Below, one piece after another: positions 1 to 8,507 of a DNA stretch of 64,000 nucleotides (position 1 is the first letter of the stretch; every line of letters starts with the position of its first letter). Source of the DNA: Candidatus Mesenet endosymbiont of Phosphuga atrata (GTDB lineage: Bacteria; Pseudomonadota; Alphaproteobacteria; Rickettsiales; Anaplasmataceae). The notes below the pieces were generated by a model, which worked only from the letters and a program-made list of their open reading frames with translations, was not told where the DNA came from and ran no database searches. The DNA lies in the NCBI RefSeq assembly GCF_964020175.1, contig NZ_OZ026541.1, forward strand, positions 248,001 through 312,000, written 5' to 3'. A program made the position numbers and the translations under genes.

Positions 1-766
1 GGAGAGAACCGATTTGGATGCCTTCTTTTTTGCCTACATCAAATTTCTCTTCAAGACTAGAGAGATAATCATCAGTACATTTTGTTGCTTGATCGTAAGC
101 TAAACGTTCTTCTGGAGTCCAATTGTATTCATTGACCACGTCATAAGCTCTGCCAATAATAACATCATTACCTATTATTTTCTTTAAATCTTTTTCGCTT
201 GTCGCATCAGCATATTTAAAAAAATAGATCCACTTCTCGACTATATTCTCAAGCTGATCTTCTTTGGTTTTATTAAACTTAGGTAGCTCTATGAAAGTGA
301 AACTAAAGTCTTTAAGATCATGCTGATAAGTAATTTTATCAAGGGTAACATGATCAGACTTATAAGCCAGTTTCTCAGGAAATAAAATAAAATCAGCAAT
401 AGCAATAAAAATGACCCCTTTAAGATTATGATATTGATCACCTTTATGAGCTTGACTTGAATAAGCCTTGGCAGCATAATATTGAGCACGTTTCTCGAAG
501 CCTGTGGTTTTAGCAACTTGCATCTCAAGAATCATCTGAACCCCATTAGAATCGGTACAAAGGATATCAACAATACTTTGCTTTTGAGAGATAATTTCAG
601 GATCTTGAATAGGGCTTAAAAAGGAAACATCTTTGATTTGATCAACATCAGTAAGATCTAATATATCATTAAGAAAATGAATAAGAATATCCTTATTATT
701 TACAGAACCAAATATCCTCCGAAAAGCGACATCATTCTTTGGATCTAAAAACTTAGAAAGAGCCAT
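1..766 (-). CDS. Rpn-family PD-(D/E)XK nuclease / putative transposase (partial, C-terminus beyond window)
   Basis: The frame runs open from an ATG at 766 to the left edge of the window (about 255 codons), so the C-terminus is missing. The N-terminus (MALSKFLDPKNDVAFRRIFG) is the hallmark start of the recombination-promoting nuclease (Rpn, formerly transposase_31) family. A PD-(D/E)XK-like core follows: an Asp in QSIVDILCTD, then LEMQV with the catalytic Glu and Gln. Rpn proteins are DNA endonucleases that promote RecA-independent recombination and are often multicopy in Wolbachia. No frameshift is visible in the part seen. The family is typically near 300 residues, so roughly 45 residues may lie outside. 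Family assignment is confident; biological role is inferred. Confidence 0.85.
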   Translation of the reverse strand, partial: MALSKFLDPKNDVAFRRIFGSVNNKDILIHFLNDILDLTDVDQIKDVSFLSPIQDPEIISQKQSIVDILCTDSNGVQMILEMQVAKTTGFEKRAQYYAAKAYSSQAHKGDQYHNLKGVIFIAIADFILFPEKLAYKSDHVTLDKITYQHDLKDFSFTFIELPKFNKTKEDQLENIVEKWIYFFKYADATSEKDLKKIIGNDVIIGRAYDVVNEYNWTPEERLAYDQATKCTDDYLSSLEEKFDVGKKEGIQIGSL

Positions 767-1188
767 ATATAGAATGAGAATAAAACATCAATAATTATAC
801 ACTATTTAAAGTAACTTTGCTAAATAAAACAGCACTTTTAGTCTTTTGTGATGTTATATTAATAATTCAAGAAATTATGTAATTCATAGAGATTATTACA
901 ATAAAAATGTAAAGAAATTTAGGCTTACGTATAAAATGAGATTTGATTTGACAAGTCAGTTATAGTAATCCCTATGAATCACACAAATGAACGCTATGCT
1001 CCGGCAAATGGAAGAGACCTCATTTTCTGGTCAATGTAACCACGGTAGACCCACCTATATAGAATTGAAACTCTCTGACATTGAAAAGCTTTTTGCGCGG
1101 AGATGAGTTTTGCTTAGGTATGTGATCTGTTCCTTACAGTAAAGTCTTTATTTGTTGAATAATATTTTAAGTAATATATTTACCTTTG
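767..1188. other. Intergenic region with a comparatively GC-richer unexplained patch
   Basis: No gene is supported here. The first 150 bases are very A+T rich and would hold the promoter of the Rpn gene. From about 970 to 1110 the composition becomes visibly richer in G+C, and short open stretches occur in several frames, none with a clear start or a recognisable motif. It looks like the eroded end of a mobile or prophage gene, but I cannot name it. Confidence 0.3.
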
Positions 1189-2208
1189 TTAACCTCTCTC
1201 GCTATAACGTTCATCATTCACGACCGTCTTACAAAATTCTTCAATTACATCACCATTTTTTTCGATTGCAAGTGCTGCATCCTGTTTTAAATTTTTAATA
1301 TTTTTCTCAGTAGCATTATCTAGATCAGCAGATGCAAATTTCAATTGAGGTTCAATTCTTATATACTTGGGGCCAAGAATCTCTTTTAGTTGATAATTGA
1401 TAAAGTTATTTCCAGAATTGAACATAACATTTAAAATAAACGCATTCTTAACCCAAGAAAGCGGACTACTTGGTGGCTTAGAAGTAAACTTTACAGGTAT
1501 TTCTGATACACCAGTACCAATAGATAAGATTGTTATGTCACAACTATTATTAGGATACAGTTCCTGACTGCTAACATAAGCTACTGTTGCAGGATTATTA
1601 GCAAAAACCCCTCCATCAACTAATATCCGGTCTACTTTATTAATTGTAAGTTTTTTAGAACGAAAGAAAGTAGGTGCTGCAGTTGTAGCTCTTAATGCAT
1701 CTTTTAATTTTATCAACTTCGTACTGCTATCCACTATTTTAGTTTCTTTTGGTTTTAAAAAATCTATATTATCGCTCCAGCTCTTAAAAAGAATGGGGCC
1801 ACAGTTATGTATGTCATAGCTAGTCAATGATAAGTTAGTTAAAACATTAACCAATGTGCTTTCGCCAAAATAATTACCAAGTACTCTTTCAATATTTTCT
1901 TCTGAGTACTTTGCTTTAAGTATAAAACTCATAATATCGTTAATAATGCCACGACCTTTAAAAATCTCTAATCCGTGTTTTTCATAAATACCAACCATAT
2001 CATTGGCAGAGTACAAAGGTTTGCCTTTATTATCCTTTCTACATAGTCCAGCCACAATAATGCCACCAGTTGAAGTACCCACCATTAAATCAAAAATTTT
2101 AGCAATGGGTTTATTTGTTCTCTTTTCTATTTCTTCAAGAAGAATAGCAGGAATTATGCCTCTTATTCCACCACCGTCAACTGAGAGAATGTACTTTTTT
2201 GGTTTCAT
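1189..2208 (-). CDS. Patatin-like phospholipase
   Basis: 339 residues with all patatin signatures: oxyanion-hole loop DGGGIRG at residues 11-17, nucleophile elbow GTSTG with Ser46, and the catalytic Asp in DGG at residue 198 (VDGGVFANNP). Patatins hydrolyse acyl ester bonds of phospholipids and can act on host or bacterial membranes. No signal peptide is evident. It lies just downstream of phage tail gene remnants gpU, gpX and gpD, the place where WO prophages of Wolbachia carry a patatin; it is probably a phage cargo gene, perhaps for lysis or host interaction. The coding frame is intact while its phage neighbours are decayed, which suggests retained function. No clear Shine-Dalgarno precedes the ATG. 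Confidence 0.92.
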   Translation of the reverse strand: MKPKKYILSVDGGGIRGIIPAILLEEIEKRTNKPIAKIFDLMVGTSTGGIIVAGLCRKDNKGKPLYSANDMVGIYEKHGLEIFKGRGIINDIMSFILKAKYSEENIERVLGNYFGESTLVNVLTNLSLTSYDIHNCGPILFKSWSDNIDFLKPKETKIVDSSTKLIKLKDALRATTAAPTFFRSKKLTINKVDRILVDGGVFANNPATVAYVSSQELYPNNSCDITILSIGTGVSEIPVKFTSKPPSSPLSWVKNAFILNVMFNSGNNFINYQLKEILGPKYIRIEPQLKFASADLDNATEKNIKNLKQDAALAIEKNGDVIEEFCKTVVNDERYSERG

Positions 2209-2403
2209 TGTTTATAACTCAATTTAAAATTGACTATATTATTAGCTTATGTATTGAATTTGTCATTCTTTATTTCTTACAAGAACCTTTAACTCTCATT
2301 TTAATTAATATTTTTTTTATCGATTTATTATGAATCTTATAAAGACTATTATTTAATAGTTAATTTTTAATATACTTTTTTGCTTTTACAACTCTTTAAA
2401 TGC

Positions 2404-2895
2404 TTAAAAACTTCTTATATATACTATTGATGGTATTCTTAAGTGGAGAAATAGCAGTATCAAGCAAAAACTTCTCCTATTGGTTTGATAAGTATGCTGC
2501 ACTAAGATATCTTTGAACTCTGTAGCAATTTTAGCTCCATAACCATGCTTTTGTGCTATTTCTGTAACTAAGCTATCTAAAGTGATCTGGTGCCACTCCT
2601 TTGATTTTCAGAGATTTCTTTAAATCTGCAGCGTGACACTTTATTCTTAAAGTTTGAGGTGGACTTTGTATTGTAACCTCATTAGCTATATAAACTCCCA
2701 TACACCTGTTTCTTTATATCCAAGAGAGATTTTTAATTTATCCGAAGCTTCAAAATAACTACTATAATCAAGGCATATCTCAGCTTCATCACTGGTAGTG
2801 CCAAGTTCATCAGTAATATGTAGTGATATTAAGCTGCTCTTTATCGATTCTGTAGTAGAGATATCTTCTGCTGTTATATAAAAGTCTGGTGTCAT
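2404..2895 (-). pseudogene. Phage late control protein gpD (baseplate/tail), frameshifted remnant
   Basis: The first 69 codons (ATG at 2895) read like the N-terminus of P2-type gpD (MTPDFYITAEDISTTESIKS). The frame ends early at GVWEFI, but the reading continues in a second frame (MGVYIANEVTIQSPPQTLRI) and then a third (DSLVTEIAQKHGYGAKIATE) before breaking up. At least two indels and a truncated 3' end make it a pseudogene. In an intact phage, gpD caps the tail-tube hub below the spike. It starts two bases after the gpX stop, the normal order of a P2/WO tail operon. Confidence 0.8.
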
Positions 2896-2896
2896 T

Positions 2897-3088
2897 TTAG
2901 TCTAAAATTCTTACAATGGACTTTTGTGACATCTTCTCAAGCTTAAATCTTAAGTCCTGTGGGCAAAAAACTACCATATTCTGCAAGTCCAGCTCTAACA
3001 CTTTTTCCACAGCTCCAGAAGTAAATCCATAATGTTTAAAACAGATATAATCTAATACTTCATTTTCTTTTGTAGAGTAGTAAATCAT
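2897..3088 (-). CDS. Phage tail protein X (gpX, LysM-like)
   Basis: 63 residues, close to the usual length of P2 gpX proteins. It shows the expected pattern of a small LysM-like tail protein: an N-terminal E-V-LDYIC segment, a YG, VLELD, and FCPQDLRFK ahead of a basic end. The ATG at 3088 overlaps the gpU stop (ATGA type overlap), and gpD starts right after its stop, so U, X and D form the tight translational cluster known from WO tails. The frame is intact, but both neighbours are broken, so it is unlikely to serve a functional phage. Confidence 0.75.
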   Translation of the reverse strand: MIYYSTKENEVLDYICFKHYGFTSGAVEKVLELDLQNMVVFCPQDLRFKLEKMSQKSIVRILD

Positions 3089-3420
3089 CTTTTATAACTT
3101 TTTAATTTTAATTGAAATTCAATTTTTCTTGGGCTACCAGAAGGAAGAAGGTATCTCTGCCTTTCTTCTATATGGGTAATAACAAAATGGCCTAAAATAA
3201 GCCCTAAAGTGTCAACTAAAATATGAGGTGTTTGATTTACCCAGGATTCTCTCATATTAATTAGATCATTAAAATGTAGCTGAGGATACCTTCTAAATCA
3301 ATATCCTGAACCAATATTTTGTAATGATATTTGACCAATACACTCAACCGTATGCCATCTTTGCTCTTTATAGCATCTTAAGCTTGTTGGTGAAAATTTA
3401 TATGGTCCAAGTAACAGCAT
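3085..3420 (-). pseudogene. Phage tail protein U (gpU) with an in-frame TGA
   Basis: Reading from ATG at 3420 gives a gpU-like protein of 111 codons (start MLLLGPYKFSPTSLRCYKEQ; end SGSPRKIEFQLKLKSYK) in one continuous frame, except for a single TGA after about 40 codons (IGSGY-stop-FRRYPQ). The C-terminal half holds the family hallmark of a QRYLLPSG turn followed by PRKIEF. The stop codon overlaps the gpX start. It lies just right of the IS5 insertion boundary, with the upstream tape-measure remnant on the other side of that IS. One nonsense change is enough to explain the loss. Confidence 0.75.
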
Positions 3421-3437
3421 TAATAAAGTTCCTCAAT

Positions 3438-4277
3438 AGACCTCTTTCGAAACTCAAATAGAAAGTTCAAAATTGTAAATACCAGCGATTAAATTGAACC
3501 TCAGAGCAAAACGTTTACGTCTGTTTCTATATCTATCCGATTAAATCTTTTCAACAAGCCAATTATGTTTTCTACTATTACTCTTTCACTCATAAGTTCC
3601 TTTTCTTTTGTTCCCTATTCAATGGCTTCTTTTTCGTCTTTCTGTGAGGCAAATACGCGTTTTTATGCAGCTTCTGCATTCCTCTGTAGGCACTATCTGC
3701 CAGAACTTTAACGTCTGGTAATATATGTAGTTTTGATTCCTTAAACATCCTAAAATCATACCGTTCGAAAAAGATGTACATATAATCTTTTTGTTCTGTT
3801 TTCCTATAATTAACTGAGTTTTGAGTGTATGTTTTTTCTTCTTACCTGAATTCGTTGCTTTTTTTGGGTCTTTCTATAGGTGTTTCTGTACTATCTATTA
3901 CTAAAACTTCATATTCCATATCATTTTTTAACAATTCTTTTCGATTCGGTAACACAAAATCTTGGTGCTTTATTATTCTACCCACTTTACCGTTTTATAA
4001 GCTGCACTCTCCCATAGCTTTGCGTAATATGAAAATATGTTCGATATTCACGGAGATATTCCAATACCATAAGCAGCATATCCTCTTCACTTAATTTATT
4101 TTTCCTACCACCTTTAGCCTTTTTTCTCTTATTTGCTTCTCTCTACTATTTTATCAAATGTTGACCTTTTTACTCCTTGCGAAATTTCTCATCCTCTAAC
4201 TCTTTTACTATTTTATATTTTATCTCCATTTTGAAATCTCCTCTTTTCTTATTTTAGACTTCTTTCGAAAGAAGTCT
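3438..4277 (-). mobile_element. IS5-family insertion sequence with decayed transposase
   Basis: An 840-bp element with matching ends: AGACCTCTTTCGAAAC at the left and the complement of AGACTTCTTTCGAAA at the right, flanked by a possible 3-bp target duplication (aat at 3435-3437 and 4278-4280). The minus strand encodes pieces of a DDE transposase: an N-terminal start (MEIKYKIVKELEDEKFRK), a VIDSTETPIERP first-Asp motif, ADSAYRGMQKLHKNAYLPH with the second Asp, and SERVIVENIIGLLKRF with the Glu. Several frameshifts and stops separate the pieces, so it cannot move itself. It has split the WO tail operon between tape measure and gpU. Confidence 0.8.
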
Positions 4278-4399
4278 AATGTCTCTTGGAATTTCCTATC
4301 CTGCAGTTTGGAATTATAGCATATATTATCATTGCAACTTTGGCTGGTCTAAACTAATAAAATTATTAGCTTGCTTGAATAATATCCAACCAAACTATT

Positions 4400-4620
4400 T
4401 TACCACTTATATTTAAAGTTGCCACCTTGCTTTAGCTGTAAGATAAATAATTTATCACATTTACCCATTTTATCAATGTCAATATTATAAACATTGGAAA
4501 GCTTAGCAACAGCATCATCAACTTCTTTTGCTGACATATCAAATGCGGTTAGTTACTGTATCTGTAAATTGAGTAATACCAAATCATTAGCAGCAATTTA
4601 AGCAATGCTGATAATGGCAT
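4400..4620 (-). pseudogene. Phage tail tape-measure protein remnant
   Basis: The minus strand encodes LTAFDMSAKEVDDAVAKLSN followed by VYNIDIDKMGK. This is the conserved core of P2-type tail tape-measure proteins, where an ala-rich segment ends in AFDM and is followed by a helix before the long coiled coil. The piece is preceded in frame by stops (IAANDLVLLNLQIQ-stop) and ends at TAA 4400. Full-length proteins of this family have many hundreds of residues, so only a small fossil remains. Its position upstream of gpU fits the normal tail gene order. Confidence 0.65.
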
Positions 4621-4649
4621 GATGTGTGATATTTCCTTTACTCTTCCCC

Positions 4650-6206
4650 TCATCTATAGTTAGAGTTCATATCTGGTATATTTTCTATTTTTGGTTGAGC
4701 TAATGCATTACTGATATTGTCACTATTTTTGATCAATTTTTCTATCTGATATTCAAAATTTTCCTTTATTCCTTTTTTTTCGATATAATTACGTGTTAAG
4801 ATATTAACACCACTCAACATACCAACTGCTGCTATTACAATAAAGCTAGCACACATATAATGCGCATAATCATCTTGCATTGCTATTGCGTCGTTTAATA
4901 AGATGCTACTCCCTACAATCAACATAAAACTAGTTGCTATCATTAGTGTAGCTAAACAGTACGAAGCTGAATTGCTATTATTGGCAGTTTCATAATTGTT
5001 TTTAATTTTTATATATTTACATAAAACATCCAAAATTGGTTTTTGAGCGTAATCAAGAGGAATTTTGCCCTTATTATCTGCAACTAAAAGGTCAATATCT
5101 TTTCTTGTCAACAAAGTACCTAAAATTTTTAATTGACTATTTACATCTAGTTTACTTTTTACTACATAATGCAGTACTGTTTCATTGCGATCATCACAAA
5201 TGTTAACATTTAGCTTAGGTAAGGATAACAGATACGAAACGATATCTAATGAATCTTCATTGTTGTTTTTAATAAAGCGTTCTACAGCAAAATGCAATGC
5301 TGATTCTTGAAATAAAACTCCTTCATCTTGAGAGATGAAATTAACGTCTGCTCCATTTTCAACTAATAACTTTATCGTCTTTAAACGGTTTTCTTCATTA
5401 TTACCAATATAGATTGTAGCAAGAATTAGTGCTGTGTATTCAAGTGGAGAAACATAATTTACATCAGCACCTCTTGCAATCAGATATTTTACCATATCAG
5501 CATAGCCTTCCATTGCTGCAATGTGTAGTGAGTGATGTAAATCCTTTAGGTCAAGAAGATATTTTTGCTCTTTTATTAAATATCTTACTATTTCAATTTG
5601 ATTAAGTTGTACAGTAAGGTGAAAAAACTTAATTTTGCCACTACCATATTTATACTCAGCTTCAATCAGCATTTGCAATATTTCTGTTTTTCCTTCAGCG
5701 TAGTCAAATGGCGTTTTACCATTATTGTTTTGGATAAACGGGTTTATGCCTTCTCTAGCAAGTAAATATCTTACTGCTTCAATGTCACCAATTTCTATTG
5801 CTAAATGAAGTGGTGTAAGCCCATATTCATTTTGTGAGTTAACATTAATACCCTGCTTTATAAAGAAATCAAAAGCTTCTTTGTAAATTAGATCATCATA
5901 GTTTATATTGGGAGCCCTCTTAATAGAGGAAGAGAGTAAAGCAAGTATGCATGGTAATTTATCTATATTACCACAATATTGTATTACATCAAATACCTGA
6001 AAAATCCTTTCTATTCTGCTGTGTAGGTTATGAGTATCATTAGGTAAAGTACTCTCACAATCATCTGGTTCCTGAGCATCATTAAATTTGGGAGAATCAA
6101 TACCAGAATCTGACGATTCACTACTAGTTTCTAGTTCATCATCCAATCTATAAACAACTTGCAGTTGGTCAACGATATTACTTTCTTCTGTTCCCTGTAT
6201 TGGCAT
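4650..6206 (-). CDS. Ankyrin-repeat protein with N-terminal DSGIDS motif and two C-terminal membrane segments
   Basis: I start at the ATG at 6206 (518 residues) because it follows a strong Shine-Dalgarno (AGGGGGAAC-ATG); an ATG 21 bases upstream also fits the frame but has none. Order of parts: an acidic, Ser-rich N-terminus containing SSDSGIDSP, a run of ankyrin repeats (for example YGLTPLHLAIEIGDIEAVRY, NGKTPFDYAEG, HSLHIAAMEGYADMVKYLIA), then two hydrophobic spans near residues 415-438 and 450-472 and a charged tail. Ankyrin repeats bind proteins; in Wolbachia such proteins are candidate host-directed effectors. The DSGxxS motif plus ankyrin layout resembles IkB. The frame is intact. Membrane anchoring is inferred from hydrophobicity only. 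Confidence 0.9.
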   Translation of the reverse strand: MPIQGTEESNIVDQLQVVYRLDDELETSSESSDSGIDSPKFNDAQEPDDCESTLPNDTHNLHSRIERIFQVFDVIQYCGNIDKLPCILALLSSSIKRAPNINYDDLIYKEAFDFFIKQGINVNSQNEYGLTPLHLAIEIGDIEAVRYLLAREGINPFIQNNNGKTPFDYAEGKTEILQMLIEAEYKYGSGKIKFFHLTVQLNQIEIVRYLIKEQKYLLDLKDLHHSLHIAAMEGYADMVKYLIARGADVNYVSPLEYTALILATIYIGNNEENRLKTIKLLVENGADVNFISQDEGVLFQESALHFAVERFIKNNNEDSLDIVSYLLSLPKLNVNICDDRNETVLHYVVKSKLDVNSQLKILGTLLTRKDIDLLVADNKGKIPLDYAQKPILDVLCKYIKIKNNYETANNSNSASYCLATLMIATSFMLIVGSSILLNDAIAMQDDYAHYMCASFIVIAAVGMLSGVNILTRNYIEKKGIKENFEYQIEKLIKNSDNISNALAQPKIENIPDMNSNYR

Positions 6207-6227
6207 GTTCCCCCTAACCAATAGCAT

Positions 6228-6250
6228 ATTATATATACGCTTGAGCGTAT
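6228..6250 (-). promoter_or_regulatory. Putative promoter with palindromic operator upstream of the ankyrin gene
   Basis: Reading leftward on the minus strand, a perfect TATAAT lies at 6233-6228, 22 bases before the ankyrin start codon. Directly upstream at 6235-6250 is a palindrome with 7-bp arms (atacgct / agcgtat, two-base centre). The hairpin is too far from any stop codon to act as a terminator of the upstream gene, so an operator or RNA leader structure is a reasonable reading. Confidence 0.4.
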
Positions 6251-6388
6251 TTTTTATTCTTATATGAGTATAGTTATTTTTGATGAATTTTAGTTTAACT
6301 CTATTCTATAGATTGAGTAGTTGGGAAAAAGATAATATAAATCTGAAAATTAATTGGAATTTTCCTATATGCTTCTAACACGACTAGT

Positions 6389-7780
6389 TTATTTAGGGCT
6401 AATCATATTTTCTGGCTTTATGATCTCATCAAATTTTTGCTCATCAAGCAACTCGAGCTCTACAGCAGCTTCTTTGAGAGTGATGTTCTTATCATAGGCA
6501 TATTTTGCTATTTTTGCTGCATTGTCATAACCTATATGAGTATTTAAAGCGGTAACTAGCATTAAAGATTGATTTAATAAATCTGATATTCTTTTTTTGT
6601 TAGCCTGAATTCCAACGATGCATTTATTACTGAAATTAATACTAGCATCAGCTAAGAGTTGAATTGACTGCAGTACATTATATATAATTACTGGTTTAAA
6701 AACATTTAGCTCAAAATGACCATTACTACCACCGATTGTAACGGTTGTATGATTTCCCATTACTTGAGCGCATACCATAGTGATTGCTTCACATTGAGTT
6801 GGATTTACCTTTCCTGGCATGATTGAGGATCCTGGTTCGTTAGTCGGTAATATTATTTCTCCAATACCGCATCTTGGTCCTGATGCTAAAAGTCTTATAT
6901 CATTTGCAATTTTCATGATACTTACTGCAGCTGTATTTAATGCTCCACTCAGTTCAACTAATGCATCATTCGCTGCTAGTGCTTCAAATTTATTTTTTGC
7001 TGTTACAAAAGGTAGATTCGTTATTTCTGCTACTTCCTTTGCAAAATCTAAAGCAAAGTTTTTCTTAGTATTAAGACCCGTACCAACTGCAGTGCCCCCC
7101 TGTGCAAGCTCATATATGTTTGTTAAAGCAGCTTTTACTCTCTCGATACCCTTTTGAATTTGAGCTGCATAACCAGAAAATTCTTGTCCCAAAGTAAGTG
7201 GAGTTGCATCTTGCAAATGAGTGCGTCCAACTTTGACAATTTGCTCGAACTCCTGTGATTTTAAATCTAATGTTTTATGTAATTCTTGCATGTTAGAAAT
7301 AAGCGGATCATTTACCTGCTTAGCTGCAGCTATATGCATTGCTGTTGGAAAGGTATCGTTTGAAGATTGCCCGTAATTAACATGATCATTTGGATGCACT
7401 GGAGATTTACTTCCAATGATCCCCCCCATTATCTCTATTGCGCGATTAGCTATGACCTCATTGATATTCATATTGGTCTGAGTACCAGAACCAGTTTGCC
7501 AAATAACAAGTGGAAATTCTTCATCAAACCTGCCATCTATTATTTCTTGCGCTGCTTGACAAATAGCACTGCCTACATCACTTGCAATATCTCCATATCT
7601 TATATTAATACGCGCTGCAGCTAGTTTCACTATTGCTAAAGCTTTAATCAAAGAAATTGGCATTTTTTCTGAGCCAATCTTGAAATTTTCCAAAGAGCGC
7701 TGGGTTTGTGCCCCCCAGTAATGATTACTTGGAACAGCTATTTCTCCTAAGCTATCAGATTCTATTCTAGTATCACTCAT
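6389..7780 (-). CDS. fumC: Fumarate hydratase class II
   Basis: 463 residues, the normal length of FumC. It interconverts fumarate and malate in the TCA cycle in the cytosol. The superfamily signature [11 protein letters not shown] is at residues 317-327, carrying the flexible-loop serines. [17 protein letters not shown] (98-114) and [17 protein letters not shown] (184-200, with the catalytic His) are both present and intact. The ATG start gives the usual short N-terminus ahead of DSLGEIAVP. It lies 139 bases downstream of cvpA on the same strand and could be transcribed with it or from its own promoter. Confidence 0.97.
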   Translation of the reverse strand: MSDTRIESDSLGEIAVPSNHYWGAQTQRSLENFKIGSEKMPISLIKALAIVKLAAARINIRYGDIASDVGSAICQAAQEIIDGRFDEEFPLVIWQTGSGTQTNMNINEVIANRAIEIMGGIIGSKSPVHPNDHVNYGQSSNDTFPTAMHIAAAKQVNDPLISNMQELHKTLDLKSQEFEQIVKVGRTHLQDATPLTLGQEFSGYAAQIQKGIERVKAALTNIYELAQGGTAVGTGLNTKKNFALDFAKEVAEITNLPFVTAKNKFEALAANDALVELSGALNTAAVSIMKIANDIRLLASGPRCGIGEIILPTNEPGSSIMPGKVNPTQCEAITMVCAQVMGNHTTVTIGGSNGHFELNVFKPVIIYNVLQSIQLLADASINFSNKCIVGIQANKKRISDLLNQSLMLVTALNTHIGYDNAAKIAKYAYDKNITLKEAAVELELLDEQKFDEIIKPENMISPK

Positions 7781-7919
7781 ACTACTATTTTAAATATTTA
7801 AATTTATAACTTTTGAAGCTTAAGTCCAATATTTTAAAATCTTATAATATTAAAGGAATATAGAGTTACTTATCTTTCTTATGTTTTTTAATTTCTTTAT
7901 TTTTCTGCTTATTTTCCTC

Positions 7920-8507
7920 CTACTTTTCTTTCTCTTGTAATTTTTTATCCACAGCATCCTTTAAATTAGAACCAAGCTTTTCTATCTTAGAATGTATCGA
8001 TTGTGGTACATATGTATTTAAACTATTTTCAATTACGTGAAACATAGGATAAAAATGCGAATCAGTCAGCCAACCTGGTAGAACGTCTTCTGCACTACTG
8101 CCCTCATTTTCGCTCTTAGTATAGAAAGTAAAACAATAAACCTCTATCGCAAAAAATATAATAGAAGAAAATATAATACCTTTTAAAACACCAACAAATA
8201 TACCACTTAATCTATCTGTAACGCCAAGCCTTATGGGATTTAGCACATACATAATCCAATTATTTACTATTATAATGGCTATAGTAATAATGGCACAAAT
8301 AGAAATTGTAGAAAGAATATTTGCTACTAATTCTGATTCTATATATTTTGTATTCATATAGTTCATTTTAAAGAAATCAAAGTGATTTATTGTCAGTATT
8401 ACTGATAAAAACATTCCTACCAGTCCAAATAGCTCTTTTAGCCCTCCTCTCATGAAAGCAACAAAAATACAAAGAATAATTACAAAAATAACTATGACAT
8501 CAAACAT
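7920..8507 (-). CDS. CvpA family membrane protein
   Basis: 195 residues with an N-terminal hydrophobic region of about four membrane segments within residues 1-125 and a charged, Lys/Glu-rich C-terminus. The opening MFDVIVIFVIILCIFVAFMR and the following GGLKELFGL match the CvpA/colicin V production family. In E. coli the founding member is needed for colicin V production; in other bacteria it affects envelope and bile tolerance. The start overlaps the end of the TRAP transporter gene by 16 bases, so the two are translationally coupled. Family call is good; the exact role here is unknown. Confidence 0.85.
   Translation of the reverse strand: MFDVIVIFVIILCIFVAFMRGGLKELFGLVGMFLSVILTINHFDFFKMNYMNTKYIESELVANILSTISICAIITIAIIIVNNWIMYVLNPIRLGVTDRLSGIFVGVLKGIIFSSIIFFAIEVYCFTFYTKSENEGSSAEDVLPGWLTDSHFYPMFHVIENSLNTYVPQSIHSKIEKLGSNLKDAVDKKLQEKEK

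Noticed and set aside
3825-4094. Plus-strand 89-codon frame
   Set aside because: Antisense to the decayed IS5 transposase.
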